From contig NZ_FZPC01000017.1 of NCBI RefSeq assembly GCF_900187975.1, positions 62,001 to 126,000 of the forward strand: 64,000 nt of DNA, read 5' to 3'. The notes under the pieces are model-generated. The model made no database searches. It had not been told where the DNA came from and worked only from the letters and a program-made list of their open reading frames with translations. Position numbers and translations under genes: made by a program. Source of the stretch: Pseudomonas delhiensis. Lineage in GTDB: Bacteria > Pseudomonadota > Gammaproteobacteria > Pseudomonadales > Pseudomonadaceae. Each line of letters begins with the position of its first letter. Within the stretch, counting starts at the first letter, position 1. Of this stretch, positions 35,500 through 48,712 are shown piece by piece.

Positions 35500-36792
35500 T
35501 CAGGCGCCGGCCAGCGCCTCGCCGGCAGGGGCCGCGCGGCCGCGGCGGCGGAACAGCACCAGGGTGGCGACCAGGCCCAGCAGCGCCGCGCCGCTCAGCC
35601 ACAGGCCGGGGGCGGCCTTGTTGTCCAGGGCGTGGATCAGCCAGGTGCAGGCCGCCGGGGTGAAGCCGCCGAAGGTGGCGGTGGCCAGGCTGTAGGCCAG
35701 GGAGAAGCCGGTGGTGCGCACGTCCGCCGGCATCACCTCGGTCAGTGCCACCACCATGGCGCCGTTGTAGCTGCCGTAGATGAACGACAGCCACAGTTCC
35801 ACCGTCAGCAGGCGGGCGAAGCTGGGCTCGGCCACCAGCCAGGACAGCGTCGGGTAGGCGGTCAGCAGCGCCAGCACGGTGGCGGCGACGAGCAGCGGGC
35901 GGCGGCCGACACGGTCGGACAGCGCGCCCATCACCGGCAGCCAGAAGAAGTTCGACAGGCCGATGCACATGGTCACCAGCAGGGCGTCGAAGTCCGACAG
36001 GTGCAGCTCGTTGCGGCCGAAGGTCGGGGTGTAGGCGGTGATCAGGTAGAAGGACACGGTGGTCATCACCACCATGGCGGTGCCGGCCAGCACCAGGCCG
36101 AAGTTCTGCCCGATGGAGCGCAGCACCTCGCCCAGGCGCGGGTGGTGCTTGCGCTGCTGGAAGGCTTCGGTCTCCTCCAGGGAGCGGCGGATGACGAACA
36201 GCGCCGGGACTATCATGCAGCCGACGAAGAAGGGCACGCGCCAGCCCCACTCGCCCATCTGCCCGGGGCTCAGCCAGTGGTTGAGGATCACCCCCAGCAG
36301 CCCGGCGAAGACCACCGCCACCTGCTGGCTGGCCGACTGCCAGCTGACGAAGAAGCCGCGCTTGCCGGGCGTGGCGATCTCCGCCAGGTACACCGACACG
36401 CCGCCCAGCTCGACCCCGGCGGAAAAGCCCTGCAGCAGGCGGCCGACCAGCACCAGCGCCGGCGCCAGGGCGCCCAGGGTGGAATAGCCGGGGACGAAGG
36501 CGATCAGCAGGGTGCCCATGGCCATCAGCGCCAGGGTGATGATCAGGCCCTGGCGGCGGCCGTGGCGGTCGATGTAGGCGCCGAGGAAGATCGCCCCCAG
36601 CGGGCGCATCAGGAAGCCGGCGCCGAAGGTGGCCAGCGACAGCATCAGCGAGGCGAAGGGGTCGTCGCCGGGGAAGAAGGTCTTGGCGATGGCGGTGGCG
36701 TAGAAGCCATACACCATGAAGTCGTACATCTCGAGGAAGTTGCCGCTGACCACGCGGAACACGGCCTTGGCCTTGGAATTCTTGGAAGCCAT
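35500..36792 (-). CDS. MFS transporter, metabolite:H+ symporter (citrate/tricarballylate type)
   Basis: 430 aa, 12 predicted helices. Typical MHS-family features: [49 protein letters not shown] (the loop 2-3 signature), [23 protein letters not shown], and [13 protein letters not shown] in the second half. The closest families transport citrate, tricarballylate, alpha-ketoglutarate or proline/betaine. No catabolic genes are adjacent to pick between them. The gap 36793-37014 upstream shows nothing recognisable. Confidence 0.85.
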   Translation of the reverse strand: MASKNSKAKAVFRVVSGNFLEMYDFMVYGFYATAIAKTFFPGDDPFASLMLSLATFGAGFLMRPLGAIFLGAYIDRHGRRQGLIITLALMAMGTLLIAFVPGYSTLGALAPALVLVGRLLQGFSAGVELGGVSVYLAEIATPGKRGFFVSWQSASQQVAVVFAGLLGVILNHWLSPGQMGEWGWRVPFFVGCMIVPALFVIRRSLEETEAFQQRKHHPRLGEVLRSIGQNFGLVLAGTAMVVMTTVSFYLITAYTPTFGRNELHLSDFDALLVTMCIGLSNFFWLPVMGALSDRVGRRPLLVAATVLALLTAYPTLSWLVAEPSFARLLTVELWLSFIYGSYNGAMVVALTEVMPADVRTTGFSLAYSLATATFGGFTPAACTWLIHALDNKAAPGLWLSGAALLGLVATLVLFRRRGRAAPAGEALAGA

Positions 36793-37014
36793 GGGAACAC
36801 CATTTCAAACGATCACGGGGCCTTCCCGGGGCGCGAGGAGGCAGGCAGCGGCCGGGAAGATATTTGTAACCCTATGTGTAAAAGTTGCCCGAGATCAAAT
36901 GGAAAATGGCTGAAAGGCCCGAATTTCAAGGGTTTGAAAGGCTAGTGAAAGCTTCGCGACAGCTCGTCGGAAAAATCCCAGAAGATAGACAGACATGGCA
37001 GGCATCCCCCCTGG

Positions 37015-37686
37015 CTAGGGATTGCTCGCCTGCAACCGACGCCCCGCCGCCGCCTCCCGTTCCCGCGCCAGCCTGGCCTGGAACAGCTGCCATTCGCGCT
37101 CGATCACCGCGTAGGGCACGAACACGCTGACGCGCCTGGCGCCCTTGAGCCCCGGGTGCTGCATGCGACCCCGGCCGCTGGCCTGGTAGCCGATGTTCAT
37201 GCCCAGCACGCTGCCGTCGGCCCCCACCAGCGGCCCGCCGGACATGCCCTGGGCCAGTGCCGCGTCATGGATGCCGTACAGCTCCTGGTTGGGCTCCCTG
37301 AGGTTGCGGTAGGGCACCGGCCACACCCGCCCGCGGGAACTCACCGGCACCAGCAGGCTGCTGCTGCCCAGCGCCGTCACCGCCTCGCCGTTGCGCGGCG
37401 CGCGCCAGTGGGGCAGCGGCCCGGACGCCTTGCGGCGGATGAATACCAGGTCGCAGCGGGTGCTGCAGGAATAGGCAAGGCCCGACAGGTAGGGCACGTG
37501 GGCCGCGGTCACCGCGTAGTCGGCATTCCACTGCACCGCCGAAGCCACCATCAGGCCCGGCGCCGGCAGGCCGGAGACGACCGTGAAATAGTTCGAATTG
37601 AGCTGGCCATCGGCCTCCGGCTTCACCCAGCCGTTGCAGCCGGCCAGCAGGGCGCACAGCGCAATACAGCTAACTTTCCCTCTCAT
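37015..37686 (-). CDS. Trypsin-like serine protease, predicted lipoprotein
   Basis: 223 aa. Signal peptide II with lipobox LLAGC (Cys16: MRGKVSCIALCALLAGCNG). A small S1-like fold with candidate triad His in YAVTAAHVPYL, Asp in STRCDLVFIRRK and Ser in ALAQGMSGGPLVGADGSVLG. The catalytic Gly-x-Ser-Gly-Gly is intact. Many such small proteins are envelope proteases of unknown target. AAGGA lies 7 nt before the ATG. Upstream is a strikingly AT-rich block, unlike the rest of the window, which suggests a xenogeneically silenced (MvaT/MvaU-type) promoter or acquired DNA. Confidence 0.8.
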   Translation of the reverse strand: MRGKVSCIALCALLAGCNGWVKPEADGQLNSNYFTVVSGLPAPGLMVASAVQWNADYAVTAAHVPYLSGLAYSCSTRCDLVFIRRKASGPLPHWRAPRNGEAVTALGSSSLLVPVSSRGRVWPVPYRNLREPNQELYGIHDAALAQGMSGGPLVGADGSVLGMNIGYQASGRGRMQHPGLKGARRVSVFVPYAVIEREWQLFQARLAREREAAAGRRLQASNP

Positions 37687-37862
37687 TGCGATTTTCCTTA
37701 ATTTTGTTTGAGGAAAATCTAAATTCGATCAATGGAAAGTTCTTATGGAAAATTAGCCGTACTTGTTCGAGAAAAACCCTAATTAAAAATTAAATTCCCT
37801 AATTGTTTCTGAAAGATTTTTCAGAAGAATAAGGATATTCAAATATTTTCCGGTTTTATTAA
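37687..37862 (-). promoter_or_regulatory. AT-rich block upstream of the trypsin-like lipoprotein gene
   Basis: About 175 bp with roughly one third G+C by eye, in a genome near two thirds. It includes AATTAAAAATTAAATT, repeated CCCTAATT, and a small TTCTGAAA/TTTCAGAA hairpin at 37808-37829. Probably the protease promoter region; it also ends the SpmAB-like gene on the right. Confidence 0.6.
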
Positions 37863-37874
37863 TTGCATGGCCGC

Positions 37875-39104
37875 TCAGCCGAAGAACCAGTAGCACACCC
37901 CGATCGACGCCAGCACCCCGGCCAGGTCCGCCAGCAGGGCGCAGCCCACGGCATGGCGGGCGCGCTGGATACCCACCGAGCCGAAGTACACCGCCAGCAC
38001 GTAGAAGGTGGTCTCGGTGCTGCCCTGCACGGTGGCCGCCAGGCGCGCGGCGAAGCTGTCCACGCCCTGGCTCTGCATGGTCTCCAGCAGCATGGCGCGC
38101 GCCGCGCTGCCGGAGAACGGCTTGACCAGCGCGGTGGGCAGGGCGTCGACGAAACGGGTGTCCCAGCCCAGCTGCAGCACCGACCAGCGGATGCCGTCCA
38201 GCACCAGCTCCAGGGCCCCGGAGGCCCGCAGCACGCCGACGGCGCAAAGCATCGCCACCAGGTAGGGCAGCAGGTTCTTCGCCACGTCGAAGCCTTCCTT
38301 GGCGCCTTCGACGAAGGTTTCGTAGACGGGCACCTTCTTCAGCCAGCCGAGCACCAGGAACAGCACGATCAGGCCGAACAGCGTGAGGTTGCCCAATAGC
38401 GAGGAGAGCTGCGCCAGCGCGGTGGCGGAAAGCCCGGCGAGCAGCGCCATGAAGGCGCCCAGGCCGAGCGCGCCGGGGACCAGGTAGGCGAGCACCACCG
38501 GGTCCCACAGGCGCAGGCGCTGCACCAGCGCCACCGAGAGCAGGCCGACCAGGGTCGAGGCGCTGGTGGCCAGGAGAATCGGCAGGAACACCAGGGTGGG
38601 GTCGGCGGCGCCCTGCTGCGCGCGGTACATGAAGATGGTCACCGGCAGCAGCGTCAGCGACGAGGCGTTGAGCACCAGGAAGAGGATCTGCGCGTTGCTC
38701 GCCGTGGTGCTGCTGGGGTTGAGTTCCTGCAGCGCCTTCATCGCCTTGAGGCCGATGGGGGTGGCGGCGTTGTCCAGGCCCAGGCCGTTGGCGGCGAAGT
38801 TCAGGGTGATCAGGCCGATCGCCGGGTGGCCGGCCGGCACCTCGGGCATCAGCCGGCGGAACAGCGGCCCCAGCAGCCACGCCAGGCGCTCCACCAGGCC
38901 GGCCTTCTCGGCGATGCGCAGGAAGCCCAGCCAGAGCGTCAGGGTGCCGAACAGCAGGACCATGACCTCCACCGACAGCTTGGCCATGGCGAACAGGCTC
39001 TCGACCATGGCGGCGAACACCCCGGCATCGCCGCCGAGCAGCCAGCGCGACAGCGCGGTGAGCGCCGCGACCAGGAAAAAGCCGAGCCAGAGGCCGTTGA
39101 GCAT
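37875..39104 (-). CDS. SpmA-SpmB-like nucleoside-recognition (Gate) membrane protein
   Basis: 409 aa, about ten helices. It contains both halves that are separate in Bacillus: an N-terminal SpmA-like part (TLNFAANGLGLDNAATPIGLKAMKALQELNP) and a C-terminal SpmB-like part (GAKEGFDVAKNLLPYLVAMLCAVGVLR; PFSGSAARAML; VQGSTETTFYVLAVYFGSVGI). Non-sporulating proteobacteria have this fused form, and its transport role is not known. It starts MLNGLWLGFFLVAALTALSR. It is monocistronic by position, with a facing pair of composite C ends upstream. Confidence 0.85.
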   Translation of the reverse strand: MLNGLWLGFFLVAALTALSRWLLGGDAGVFAAMVESLFAMAKLSVEVMVLLFGTLTLWLGFLRIAEKAGLVERLAWLLGPLFRRLMPEVPAGHPAIGLITLNFAANGLGLDNAATPIGLKAMKALQELNPSSTTASNAQILFLVLNASSLTLLPVTIFMYRAQQGAADPTLVFLPILLATSASTLVGLLSVALVQRLRLWDPVVLAYLVPGALGLGAFMALLAGLSATALAQLSSLLGNLTLFGLIVLFLVLGWLKKVPVYETFVEGAKEGFDVAKNLLPYLVAMLCAVGVLRASGALELVLDGIRWSVLQLGWDTRFVDALPTALVKPFSGSAARAMLLETMQSQGVDSFAARLAATVQGSTETTFYVLAVYFGSVGIQRARHAVGCALLADLAGVLASIGVCYWFFG

Positions 39105-39160
39105 GAGTATCCCCCCAAGGACGTTGGCCGCGATGATAGCGGCGCGGGCGCCCGCTGTAA

Positions 39161-39243
39161 CGGCGGATAACCGCGAACGGTTATTCGCCCTACGTCGGAG
39201 GTGGGCTGGGTGTAGGGCGAATAACGCGAAGCGTTATCCGCCG
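39161..39243. repeat. Two facing ends of composite repeat C
   Basis: CGGCGGATAACCGCGAACGG then TTATTCGCCCTACG (39161-39194), and 17 bp later GTAGGGCGAATAACGCGAAG then CGTTATCCGCCG (39212-39243). The halves are joined outside-in, without the core of the full element. Confidence 0.88.
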
Positions 39244-39254
39244 TCCAGCCTGGA

Positions 39255-40589
<1,335 letters not shown>

Positions 40590-41269
40590 AGTGTGTTCAC
40601 CCTTGGTTCTTGTGGAAGTCGGGGTCCGCCCACCGCCGGGTTGGCCGGGGCGGCGAAAAAAGGGCGCATGATTCCCACGCCCCTCCTGCGCGTCTAATGC
40701 CGGAAACGGCTACCCCATGCGCAATCGGCATGACAAAAGGCAAATGGAACGGGTGTTCCAGGCCCCTGGGCCATTGCTTTTTTGCATGGGATAGAGGCTG
40801 AAAGCCGTGATGGCCGCTTTTTTCGAACCCCTCGGGTGGAAAGCGAGGCTCGGGGAGGCATTCGCTTTCCCTGCCGCGGGTGCGCTGCCGTGACGCAGGC
40901 GCGGGGGCCTGTAGTTCGCGATGGATGGTCGTCCGGGGAACGGCGCGGCAGGGGCATTTTACGGGAGGGTGGGGGTGGGTCGGGGTTGATCGATATCAGG
41001 GAAGTTGGAGGTGCTTGGCCGGGGTTCTCGGGCTTGGCTCAAGAGCAGAACACCCTCTCCCTAACCCTCTCCCTTCAGGGCGGGACGCGCAGCCGAGGGC
41101 TGGGGAGAGGGGCTCTTCAAGCTCCACAGAAGCCATCGAAGCTCCCCCTCCCAACCTCACACCTGACCTGGCCCTCGTCGGAGGTACCCCCTGTACCCCT
41201 GGGTCGCTGCGGGCTCACCACTCCCCCCAGCATCCCGGCCCCCTGGTCATGCGCCACGCGGACGCGGGT
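40590..41269. other. 680-bp intergenic region, gltP leader and repeat remnant
   Basis: No gene is convincing. Near gltP, minus-strand CCTTTTGTCATGCC is AT-richer and probably holds its promoter, but I cannot fix a -35/-10 pair. From 41053 a damaged composite B is present; the remaining 150 bp before the Ivy gene is C-rich and featureless. Confidence 0.5.
41053..41112 (+). repeat. Composite repeat B, fused ends with an interruption
   Basis: CCCTCTCCCTAACCCTCTCC is followed directly by the right-end hairpin CTTCAGGG, in which CGGGACGCGCAGCCG (41081-41095) replaces AG before AGGGCTGGGGAGAGGG. The middle of the composite is missing. Confidence 0.85.
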
Positions 41270-42183
<914 letters not shown>

Positions 42184-42526
42184 CGTCGTGCTCCTCCCGA
42201 AGGACTGGTGATCGGCCGGTGCGGGTGCACCGGGCCTCCCGCCGGATGTCTCGCATGCCCCGTGCCAGGTCGAGGGTCGGAGGTAATTCCTTGAAAAACA
42301 GACAGTTGTAGAAAACGAATGGCAACGGGCAGCGCGCATCCTGCACGACGGGCCCGTTCCGGCCATGCGTTTTGCACGGAAAACGGCAGTTCGCCGCCCC
42401 TCCCACCCGCTTTCCTTCGCTCAGGTCCTACATTCTTGAGAGAGGCATCTAATTTTCATTGCAACTTGCAAGAAATTTCCTGGACTAAAAGACGCATAAG
42501 GAATTTCCCACTACGAGGCATCGCGA
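42184..42526. promoter_or_regulatory. Divergent control region of algB and the Ivy cassette
   Basis: 343 bp. The last 100 bp before algB are AT-rich (TTTTCATTGCAACTTGCAAG, AAATTTCC) and likely promoter DNA. I see no exact sigma-54 (TGGCAC-N5-TTGCA) or AlgU (GAACTT-N16-TCTGA) match. An ACGAGG site precedes ATG 42527. Confidence 0.45.
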
Positions 42527-43869
<1,343 letters not shown>

Positions 43870-43873
<4 letters not shown>

Positions 43874-45657
43874 AACGCGCGCTGACGCTGCGCTCGCGGA
43901 TGTTCCTGAGCATCTCGGCGCTGATCACCCTGGCCCTGATCGGCCTGCTGCTGGGGGTGTTCAGCGTGATGCTGATGGGCCGCGAGCAGGAGCGGCTGAT
44001 CTCGCACAACTTCGCCACCATCGCCAGCAGCCAGCAGTTGCGCCAGTCCCTGGACGACCAGTTGGCCCAGTTGCTCAGCGACAGCCCCGACGCGCAGCGC
44101 CTGGTGCTGCTGCGCGGGCAGTTCGACCGCTACCTCGCCGAAGGCCGGGCGAACGCCGCCAACGGGGTGGAACGCACCCTCTACGAGCGCATCGACCAGG
44201 CCAACCAGGAGTTCCAGGGGCAGGTCAGTTCCTCCGGCAGCAGCCGCTGGAGCCTGGTGGTGGAAAGCGACTTCAGCCGCTCCTTCACCGCCCTGCACCA
44301 GTACCTGCTGGCGCTGCACAGCCATGCCATCCAGACCATCAGCGACGCGGAGCGCAGCTCGCGCCTGCACGCCTGGCTGATCGCCAGCCTGCTGGGGCTG
44401 GTGGGGGTGGCCATCCTGGTCATCGGCTTCGTCACCGCCCACGGCATCGCCCGCCGTTTCGGCGCCCCCATCGAGGCCCTGGCGCAGGCTGCCGACCGCA
44501 TCGGCAAGGGTGACTTCGAGGTCAGCCTGCCGGTCTCGCGGGAGGCCGAGATGGCCTCGCTGAGCCGGCGTTTCGGCCTCATGGCCCAGGCCCTGGCCGA
44601 GTACAAGGCGACCAACATCGAGGCGGTACTGGCCGGGCAGAAGCGCCTGCAGGCGGTGCTCGACAGCATCGACGACGGCCTGGTGATCCTCGACCGGCGC
44701 AGCCGCATCGAGCACGCCAACCCGGTGGCCAGCCGCCAGCTGTTCTCCCGGAGCGACCCCCACGGCCAACTGCTCGGCGAGCTGATCGACAACCAGGAGC
44801 TGCTGCAGGCCACCGGCCTGGTGCTGCAGGGCGAGTCGATGGGCGACACGCCCCGGGACCTGCAGGTCGAGATCAGCGGCGAGAACCGCCTGCTGGCCTG
44901 GACCCTGGCCCCGGTCGCCCACGACGACGGGCGCAACATGGGCGCGGTGCTGGTGCTGCGCGACGTCACCGAGTTGCGCGCCTTCGAGCGGGTACGCAGC
45001 GAATTCGTCCTGCGCGCTTCCCACGAGCTGCGCACCCCGGTCACCGGCCTGCACATGGCCTTCGCCCTGCTGCGCGAACGCCTGGCGCTGGCCGAGGGCA
45101 GCCGCGAACGCGAGCTGGCCGATACCGTGGACGAGGAAATGCAGCGCCTGGTGCGGCTGATCGACGACCTGCTGAACTTCTCCCGCTACCAGGACGGCCA
45201 GCAGAAGCTCGACCGCCGCCCCTGCGCGGTCGGCGAACTGCTGGAGCAGGCGCGCCAGCGCTTTCTCGCCCGCGCCCAGGCCCACGACATCGGCCTGGGG
45301 ATAGTGATGGAGGACGAGCTGCCGGTGCTGGATGTCGACCGGTTGCGCCTGGAGCGGGTACTGGACAACCTGATCGGCAACGCCCTGCGCCATACCCCGC
45401 GGGGCGGCAGCGTGCAGTTGCTCGCCCAGCGCCAGGGCCAACGGGTGATGCTGGCGGTGGAGGACTCCGGCGAGGGCATCGCCTACAGCCAGCAGGCGCG
45501 CATCTTCGAGCCCTTCGTGCAGGTCGGCCGGCGCGCCGGCGGCGCCGGCCTCGGCCTGGCCCTGTGCAAGGAGATCGTGCAGCTGCACGGCGGGCGCATC
45601 GGCGTGCGCTCGCAGCCCGGCCAGGGCACGCGCATCTACATGCTGCTGCCGGTCTGA
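43870..45657 (+). CDS. kinB: Sensor histidine kinase KinB
   Basis: 595 aa from GTG 43870. Helix 1 is at about residues 10-35, a periplasmic helical sensor follows to about 165, and helix 2 is about 173-195. Then HAMP (ARRFGAPIEALAQAADRIGKGD), PAS (LDSIDDGLVILDRRSRIEHAN), the H-box RASHELRTPVTGLH with phospho-acceptor His385, and an HATPase domain (N-box DNLIGNALRHTPRGG, GAGLGLALCKEIVQLHGG). In P. aeruginosa KinB acts mainly as a phosphatase on AlgB. The 3' end overlaps convergent ampDh2 by 22 bp. Confidence 0.95.
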
Positions 45658-46451
45658 GCGGCCGGCGCGGCCATGGAGGTGGGCACCGCCAGCAGCAGCG
45701 CGGCGGTCTCCAGGTCCGGCTCGCCGTCGAAGCGCGCCGGCCGGTAGCGCATCTGGAAGGCGGCGATGACGTTGCGCGTCGCCTCGTCCAGCTGGCCGTC
45801 GAGCGGCACCGCGTAGCCATGCCGCGCCAGTTGCTGCTGGAACCAGCCGGGCGCTGGCAGTTGGCCGTTCAGCTCGGCCAGGCGGCGCGCCAGGTCGCCC
45901 GGCTGCGGCCAGGGGATCAGGCCGGCGTCGGCCAGGCGCTTCCAGGGGAAGGCCGGGCCCGGGTCGACCTTGCGCTGGGGGGCGATGTCGCTGTGCCCGA
46001 GGATGTGCTCGGCGGTGATGCCCTGGCGCTTGACGATGTCTTTCAGCAGCAGGATGAGCGCGTCGATCTGCCCCTGTGGATAAGGTACCCAGGTGCGGCC
46101 GTTGGGGCCGTCGACGTAGCCGGGGTTGACCAGCTCGATGCCGATCGAGGTGGAGTTCAGCCAGGTGCGGCCCTGCCACTCGCTCTGCCCGGCGTGCCAG
46201 GCGCGGCGGTTCTCGTCCACCAGCTGGTAGATGGTCGGCGGGTCGGCGCCGATCAGGTAGTGGGCGCTGACCTCGCCGCGGGTGAGCAGCTGCAGCGAGC
46301 GCGGCAGGTCCGCCGAGGTGTAGTGGATGATGATGTACTGGACACGGCTGTCCTGGTTGCGCGAGGGGTGCTCGCGGTCGATCTCCAGGCCGCCCCGGCC
46401 GGCGCAGGCGGCCAGCAGCAGGGTGGCGAACATCAGGCACAGGTGGCGCAT
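45636..46451 (-). CDS. ampDh2: AmpDh2, periplasmic N-acetylmuramoyl-L-alanine amidase lipoprotein
   Basis: 271 aa. Lipobox LLLAAC (Cys16) places it in the envelope. The amidase_2 domain has zinc ligands in YIIIHYTSADLP, AWHAGQSEWQGR and GHSDIAPQRKVDPGPAFPW. A C-terminal peptidoglycan-binding domain begins at about residue 195 (LARHGYAVPLDGQLDEATRNVIAAFQMRYRP). It cleaves stem peptides from muropeptides and, in P. aeruginosa, contributes to recycling and stepwise AmpC derepression. Location next to kinB as in that species supports the specific call. Confidence 0.92.
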   Translation of the reverse strand: MRHLCLMFATLLLAACAGRGGLEIDREHPSRNQDSRVQYIIIHYTSADLPRSLQLLTRGEVSAHYLIGADPPTIYQLVDENRRAWHAGQSEWQGRTWLNSTSIGIELVNPGYVDGPNGRTWVPYPQGQIDALILLLKDIVKRQGITAEHILGHSDIAPQRKVDPGPAFPWKRLADAGLIPWPQPGDLARRLAELNGQLPAPGWFQQQLARHGYAVPLDGQLDEATRNVIAAFQMRYRPARFDGEPDLETAALLLAVPTSMAAPAAQTGSSM

Positions 46452-46464
46452 GGTGGCTCCACGG

Positions 46465-47052
46465 TCATCCGACGATGTGCAGCACGCTGCGCAGGTTCTG
46501 CAGCAGCATGTTGACGCTGAGCATGATCAGCAGCATGCCGGCCAGGCGCTCCACGGCGGTGAGCCCGCGCGGGCCGAGGAAGCGCTGCAGGAACGAGGCC
46601 TGCAGCAGGATCAGCGCGGTGGCGGCCCAGGCCAGGATCACCGCCAGGTACAGCTCCCATAGCGGACCAGTGTAGGTGGTGCGCAGGGTGATCAGCATGG
46701 CCAGCGCCGAAGGGCCCGCCACCGCCGGGGTGGCCAGGGGCACCAGCAGCGGCTCGCTGTCGGGCATGTCGCCGAGCACGCCCTGGGGCGTGGGGAAGAT
46801 CAGGCGCATGGCGACCACGAAGAGGATGATGCCGCCGGCGATGCCGGTGGCTTCCTTCGACAGCCCCAGGCCGGTGAGGATGTGCTCGCCCAGGGTGAGG
46901 AACAGCAGCAGCAGGCCGAGGGCGAACAGCAGCTCGCGCAGCGCCACCTTGAGCCGGCGTTCGGCCGGTACCGACTTGAGGGCGGCGAGGAACACCGCGA
47001 TGTTGCCGAAGGGGTCGGTGATCAGGAAGATCAGGATGGCGACGCCGAGCAT
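46465..47052 (-). CDS. MarC-family membrane protein
   Basis: 195 aa, six predicted helices with the internally repeated MarC motif: LIFLITDPFGNIAVFLAALK in the first half and LVPLATPAVAGPSALAMLIT in the second. Despite the name, the family is not shown to confer drug resistance, and its transported substrate is unknown. It lies 13 bp after ampDh2 in the transcription sense, so it precedes it in a likely two-gene unit. Its ATG is the left edge of a cluster of DnaA boxes. Confidence 0.88.
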   Translation of the reverse strand: MLGVAILIFLITDPFGNIAVFLAALKSVPAERRLKVALRELLFALGLLLLFLTLGEHILTGLGLSKEATGIAGGIILFVVAMRLIFPTPQGVLGDMPDSEPLLVPLATPAVAGPSALAMLITLRTTYTGPLWELYLAVILAWAATALILLQASFLQRFLGPRGLTAVERLAGMLLIMLSVNMLLQNLRSVLHIVG

Positions 47053-47202
47053 GTGGATAACTCCAGGGGCAGGAACCGGCGCCCGGGCGCCGGGTGAAAA
47101 GCCGTCCCTGTGGATCGTTCCGCCGGGGACGCTGCGGCCGCGGGCGCCTGTGCATAACTTCGCGGCAGGCGTCCGTGCGCTGTGGACGAAGGCTTATCCA
47201 CA
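47052..47202. promoter_or_regulatory. DnaA-box cluster between marC and glmU
   Basis: Three perfect TTATNCACA boxes in 151 bp: TGTGGATAA at 47052, TGTGCATAA at 47149, TTATCCACA at 47194. Two 7-of-9 relatives: TGTGGATCG at 47109 and TGTGGACGA at 47181. A further ATATCCACA lies at 47340 inside glmU. The gap also contains the marC promoter and the glmU 3' end. Confidence 0.65.
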
Positions 47203-47207
47203 GGCCG

Positions 47208-48575
47208 TCAGGACTTCTTGATCTTCTCCGGACGCTTCCAGCCCTCGATCACCCGCTGCTTGGCGCGGCCGACCGCGAGGGTCTGCGCCGGGACCTCGGC
47301 GGTGATGGTGGAACCCGCGCCGGTCGTGGCGCCGGCACCGATATCCACAGGCGCCACCAGGGAGTTGTTGGAGCCGATGAAGACGTCTTCGCCGATCACC
47401 GTGCGCCACTTGTTGGCGCCGTCGTAGTTGCAGGTGATGGTGCCGGCGCCGATGTTGGTGCGCGCGCCGACCTCGCTGTCGCCCAGGTAGGTCAGGTGGC
47501 CGACCTTCACGCCTTCGTGCAGGTGGGCGTTCTTCAGCTCGACGAAGTTACCCACATGCACCTGGCTCTCCAGCACGCTGCCGGGGCGCAGGCGGGCGAA
47601 CGGGCCGACGTCGCTGCCGGGGCCCACGTCGGCGCCTTCCAGGTGGCTGTTGGCCTTGATGATGGCGCCGCGGCGCAGGACGCTGTTGCGGATGGTGCAG
47701 TTCGGGCCGATCTGCACGTCGTCCTCGATGTCCACGCGGCCTTCCAGCACCACGTTGACGTCGATGAGCACGTCGCGGCCGACGTTGACCTCGCCGCGCA
47801 CGTCGAAGCGCGCCGGGTCCAGCAGTGTCACGCCCTGGGCCATCAGGCGGCGGGCGATGCGCAGCTGGTAGTAGCGCTCCAGCTCGGCCAGCTGCAGGCG
47901 GTCGTTGGCGCCCTGCACTTCCATGGCCGCCTGGGGTTGCGCGGTGGCCACGCGCAGGCCGTCGGCCACCGCCATGGCGATGACGTCGGTGAGGTAGTAC
48001 TCGCCCTGGGCGTTGGCGTTGGACAGCCGGCCCAGCCAGCCCTCCAGGCGCTGGCGCGGTACGCAGAGGATGCCGGTGTTGCCCTCGCGGATGGCGCGCT
48101 GCTCGAGGCTTGCGTCCTTCTGCTCGACGATGGCCTTCACCTCGCCGTCCTGGCCGCGGATGATCCGGCCATAGCCGGTGGGGTCGTTCAGCTCCACGGT
48201 GAGCAGCGCCAACTGCTCGGCGCTGGCCTGCTGCAGCAGGCGCTCGAGGGTCGGCCGCTCGATCAGCGGCACGTCGCCGTAGAGGATCAGCACGCGCTCG
48301 GCGCTCAGGTAGGGCGCGGCCTGGGCCACGGCGTGGCCGGTGCCCAGCTGTTGTTCCTGGACCACGAAATTCAGGTCATCGGCCTGCAGGCGCTCGCGCA
48401 CCCGTTCGGCGCCGTGGCCGATCACCACGTGGATACGCTTGGGCGCCAGGCCCCGCGCGGTATCGATCACGTGGGCCAGCATGGGTTTGCCGGCGACCGG
48501 ATGGAGGACTTTCGGCAGGGCCGAACGCATGCGCGTGCCCTGGCCGGCGGCGAGGATGACGATTTCGAGGGACAT
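47208..48575 (-). CDS. glmU: Bifunctional GlmU (UDP-GlcNAc pyrophosphorylase / glucosamine-1-P acetyltransferase)
   Basis: 455 aa. The N-terminal uridyltransferase has [25 protein letters not shown], then [12 protein letters not shown] and EGNTGILCV. The C-terminal left-handed beta-helix hexapeptide repeats carry the acetyltransferase site ([34 protein letters not shown]). It makes UDP-GlcNAc for peptidoglycan and LPS. The start is ATG 48575, where [13 protein letters not shown] begins as in other GlmUs. It lies downstream of the atp operon, separated by its terminator. Confidence 0.97.
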   Translation of the reverse strand: MSLEIVILAAGQGTRMRSALPKVLHPVAGKPMLAHVIDTARGLAPKRIHVVIGHGAERVRERLQADDLNFVVQEQQLGTGHAVAQAAPYLSAERVLILYGDVPLIERPTLERLLQQASAEQLALLTVELNDPTGYGRIIRGQDGEVKAIVEQKDASLEQRAIREGNTGILCVPRQRLEGWLGRLSNANAQGEYYLTDVIAMAVADGLRVATAQPQAAMEVQGANDRLQLAELERYYQLRIARRLMAQGVTLLDPARFDVRGEVNVGRDVLIDVNVVLEGRVDIEDDVQIGPNCTIRNSVLRRGAIIKANSHLEGADVGPGSDVGPFARLRPGSVLESQVHVGNFVELKNAHLHEGVKVGHLTYLGDSEVGARTNIGAGTITCNYDGANKWRTVIGEDVFIGSNNSLVAPVDIGAGATTGAGSTITAEVPAQTLAVGRAKQRVIEGWKRPEKIKKS

Positions 48576-48608
48576 GAAGTTGGACCGTCCTGGTAACGCT
48601 GGATGTAG

Positions 48609-48641
48609 AAAAAGAAAAAGGGTAGCCAAGGCTACCCTTTT
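48609..48641 (-). terminator. Terminator of the atp operon
   Basis: Stem AAAAGGGTAGCC/GGCTACCCTTTT with a 2-nt loop (48616-48641). On the minus strand it is followed by TTCTTTTTCTACATC, a T-rich tail. It is symmetric enough to act in both directions. It lies 72 bp after the atpC stop and 34 bp before the glmU start. Confidence 0.9.
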
Positions 48642-48712
48642 CCCCTAGGCCGCTAAAGCCTCGGCCCCGGATTCGTCGCCGATCCCGAGGGCCGCGGCCG
48701 TTGCGAGCCGGC

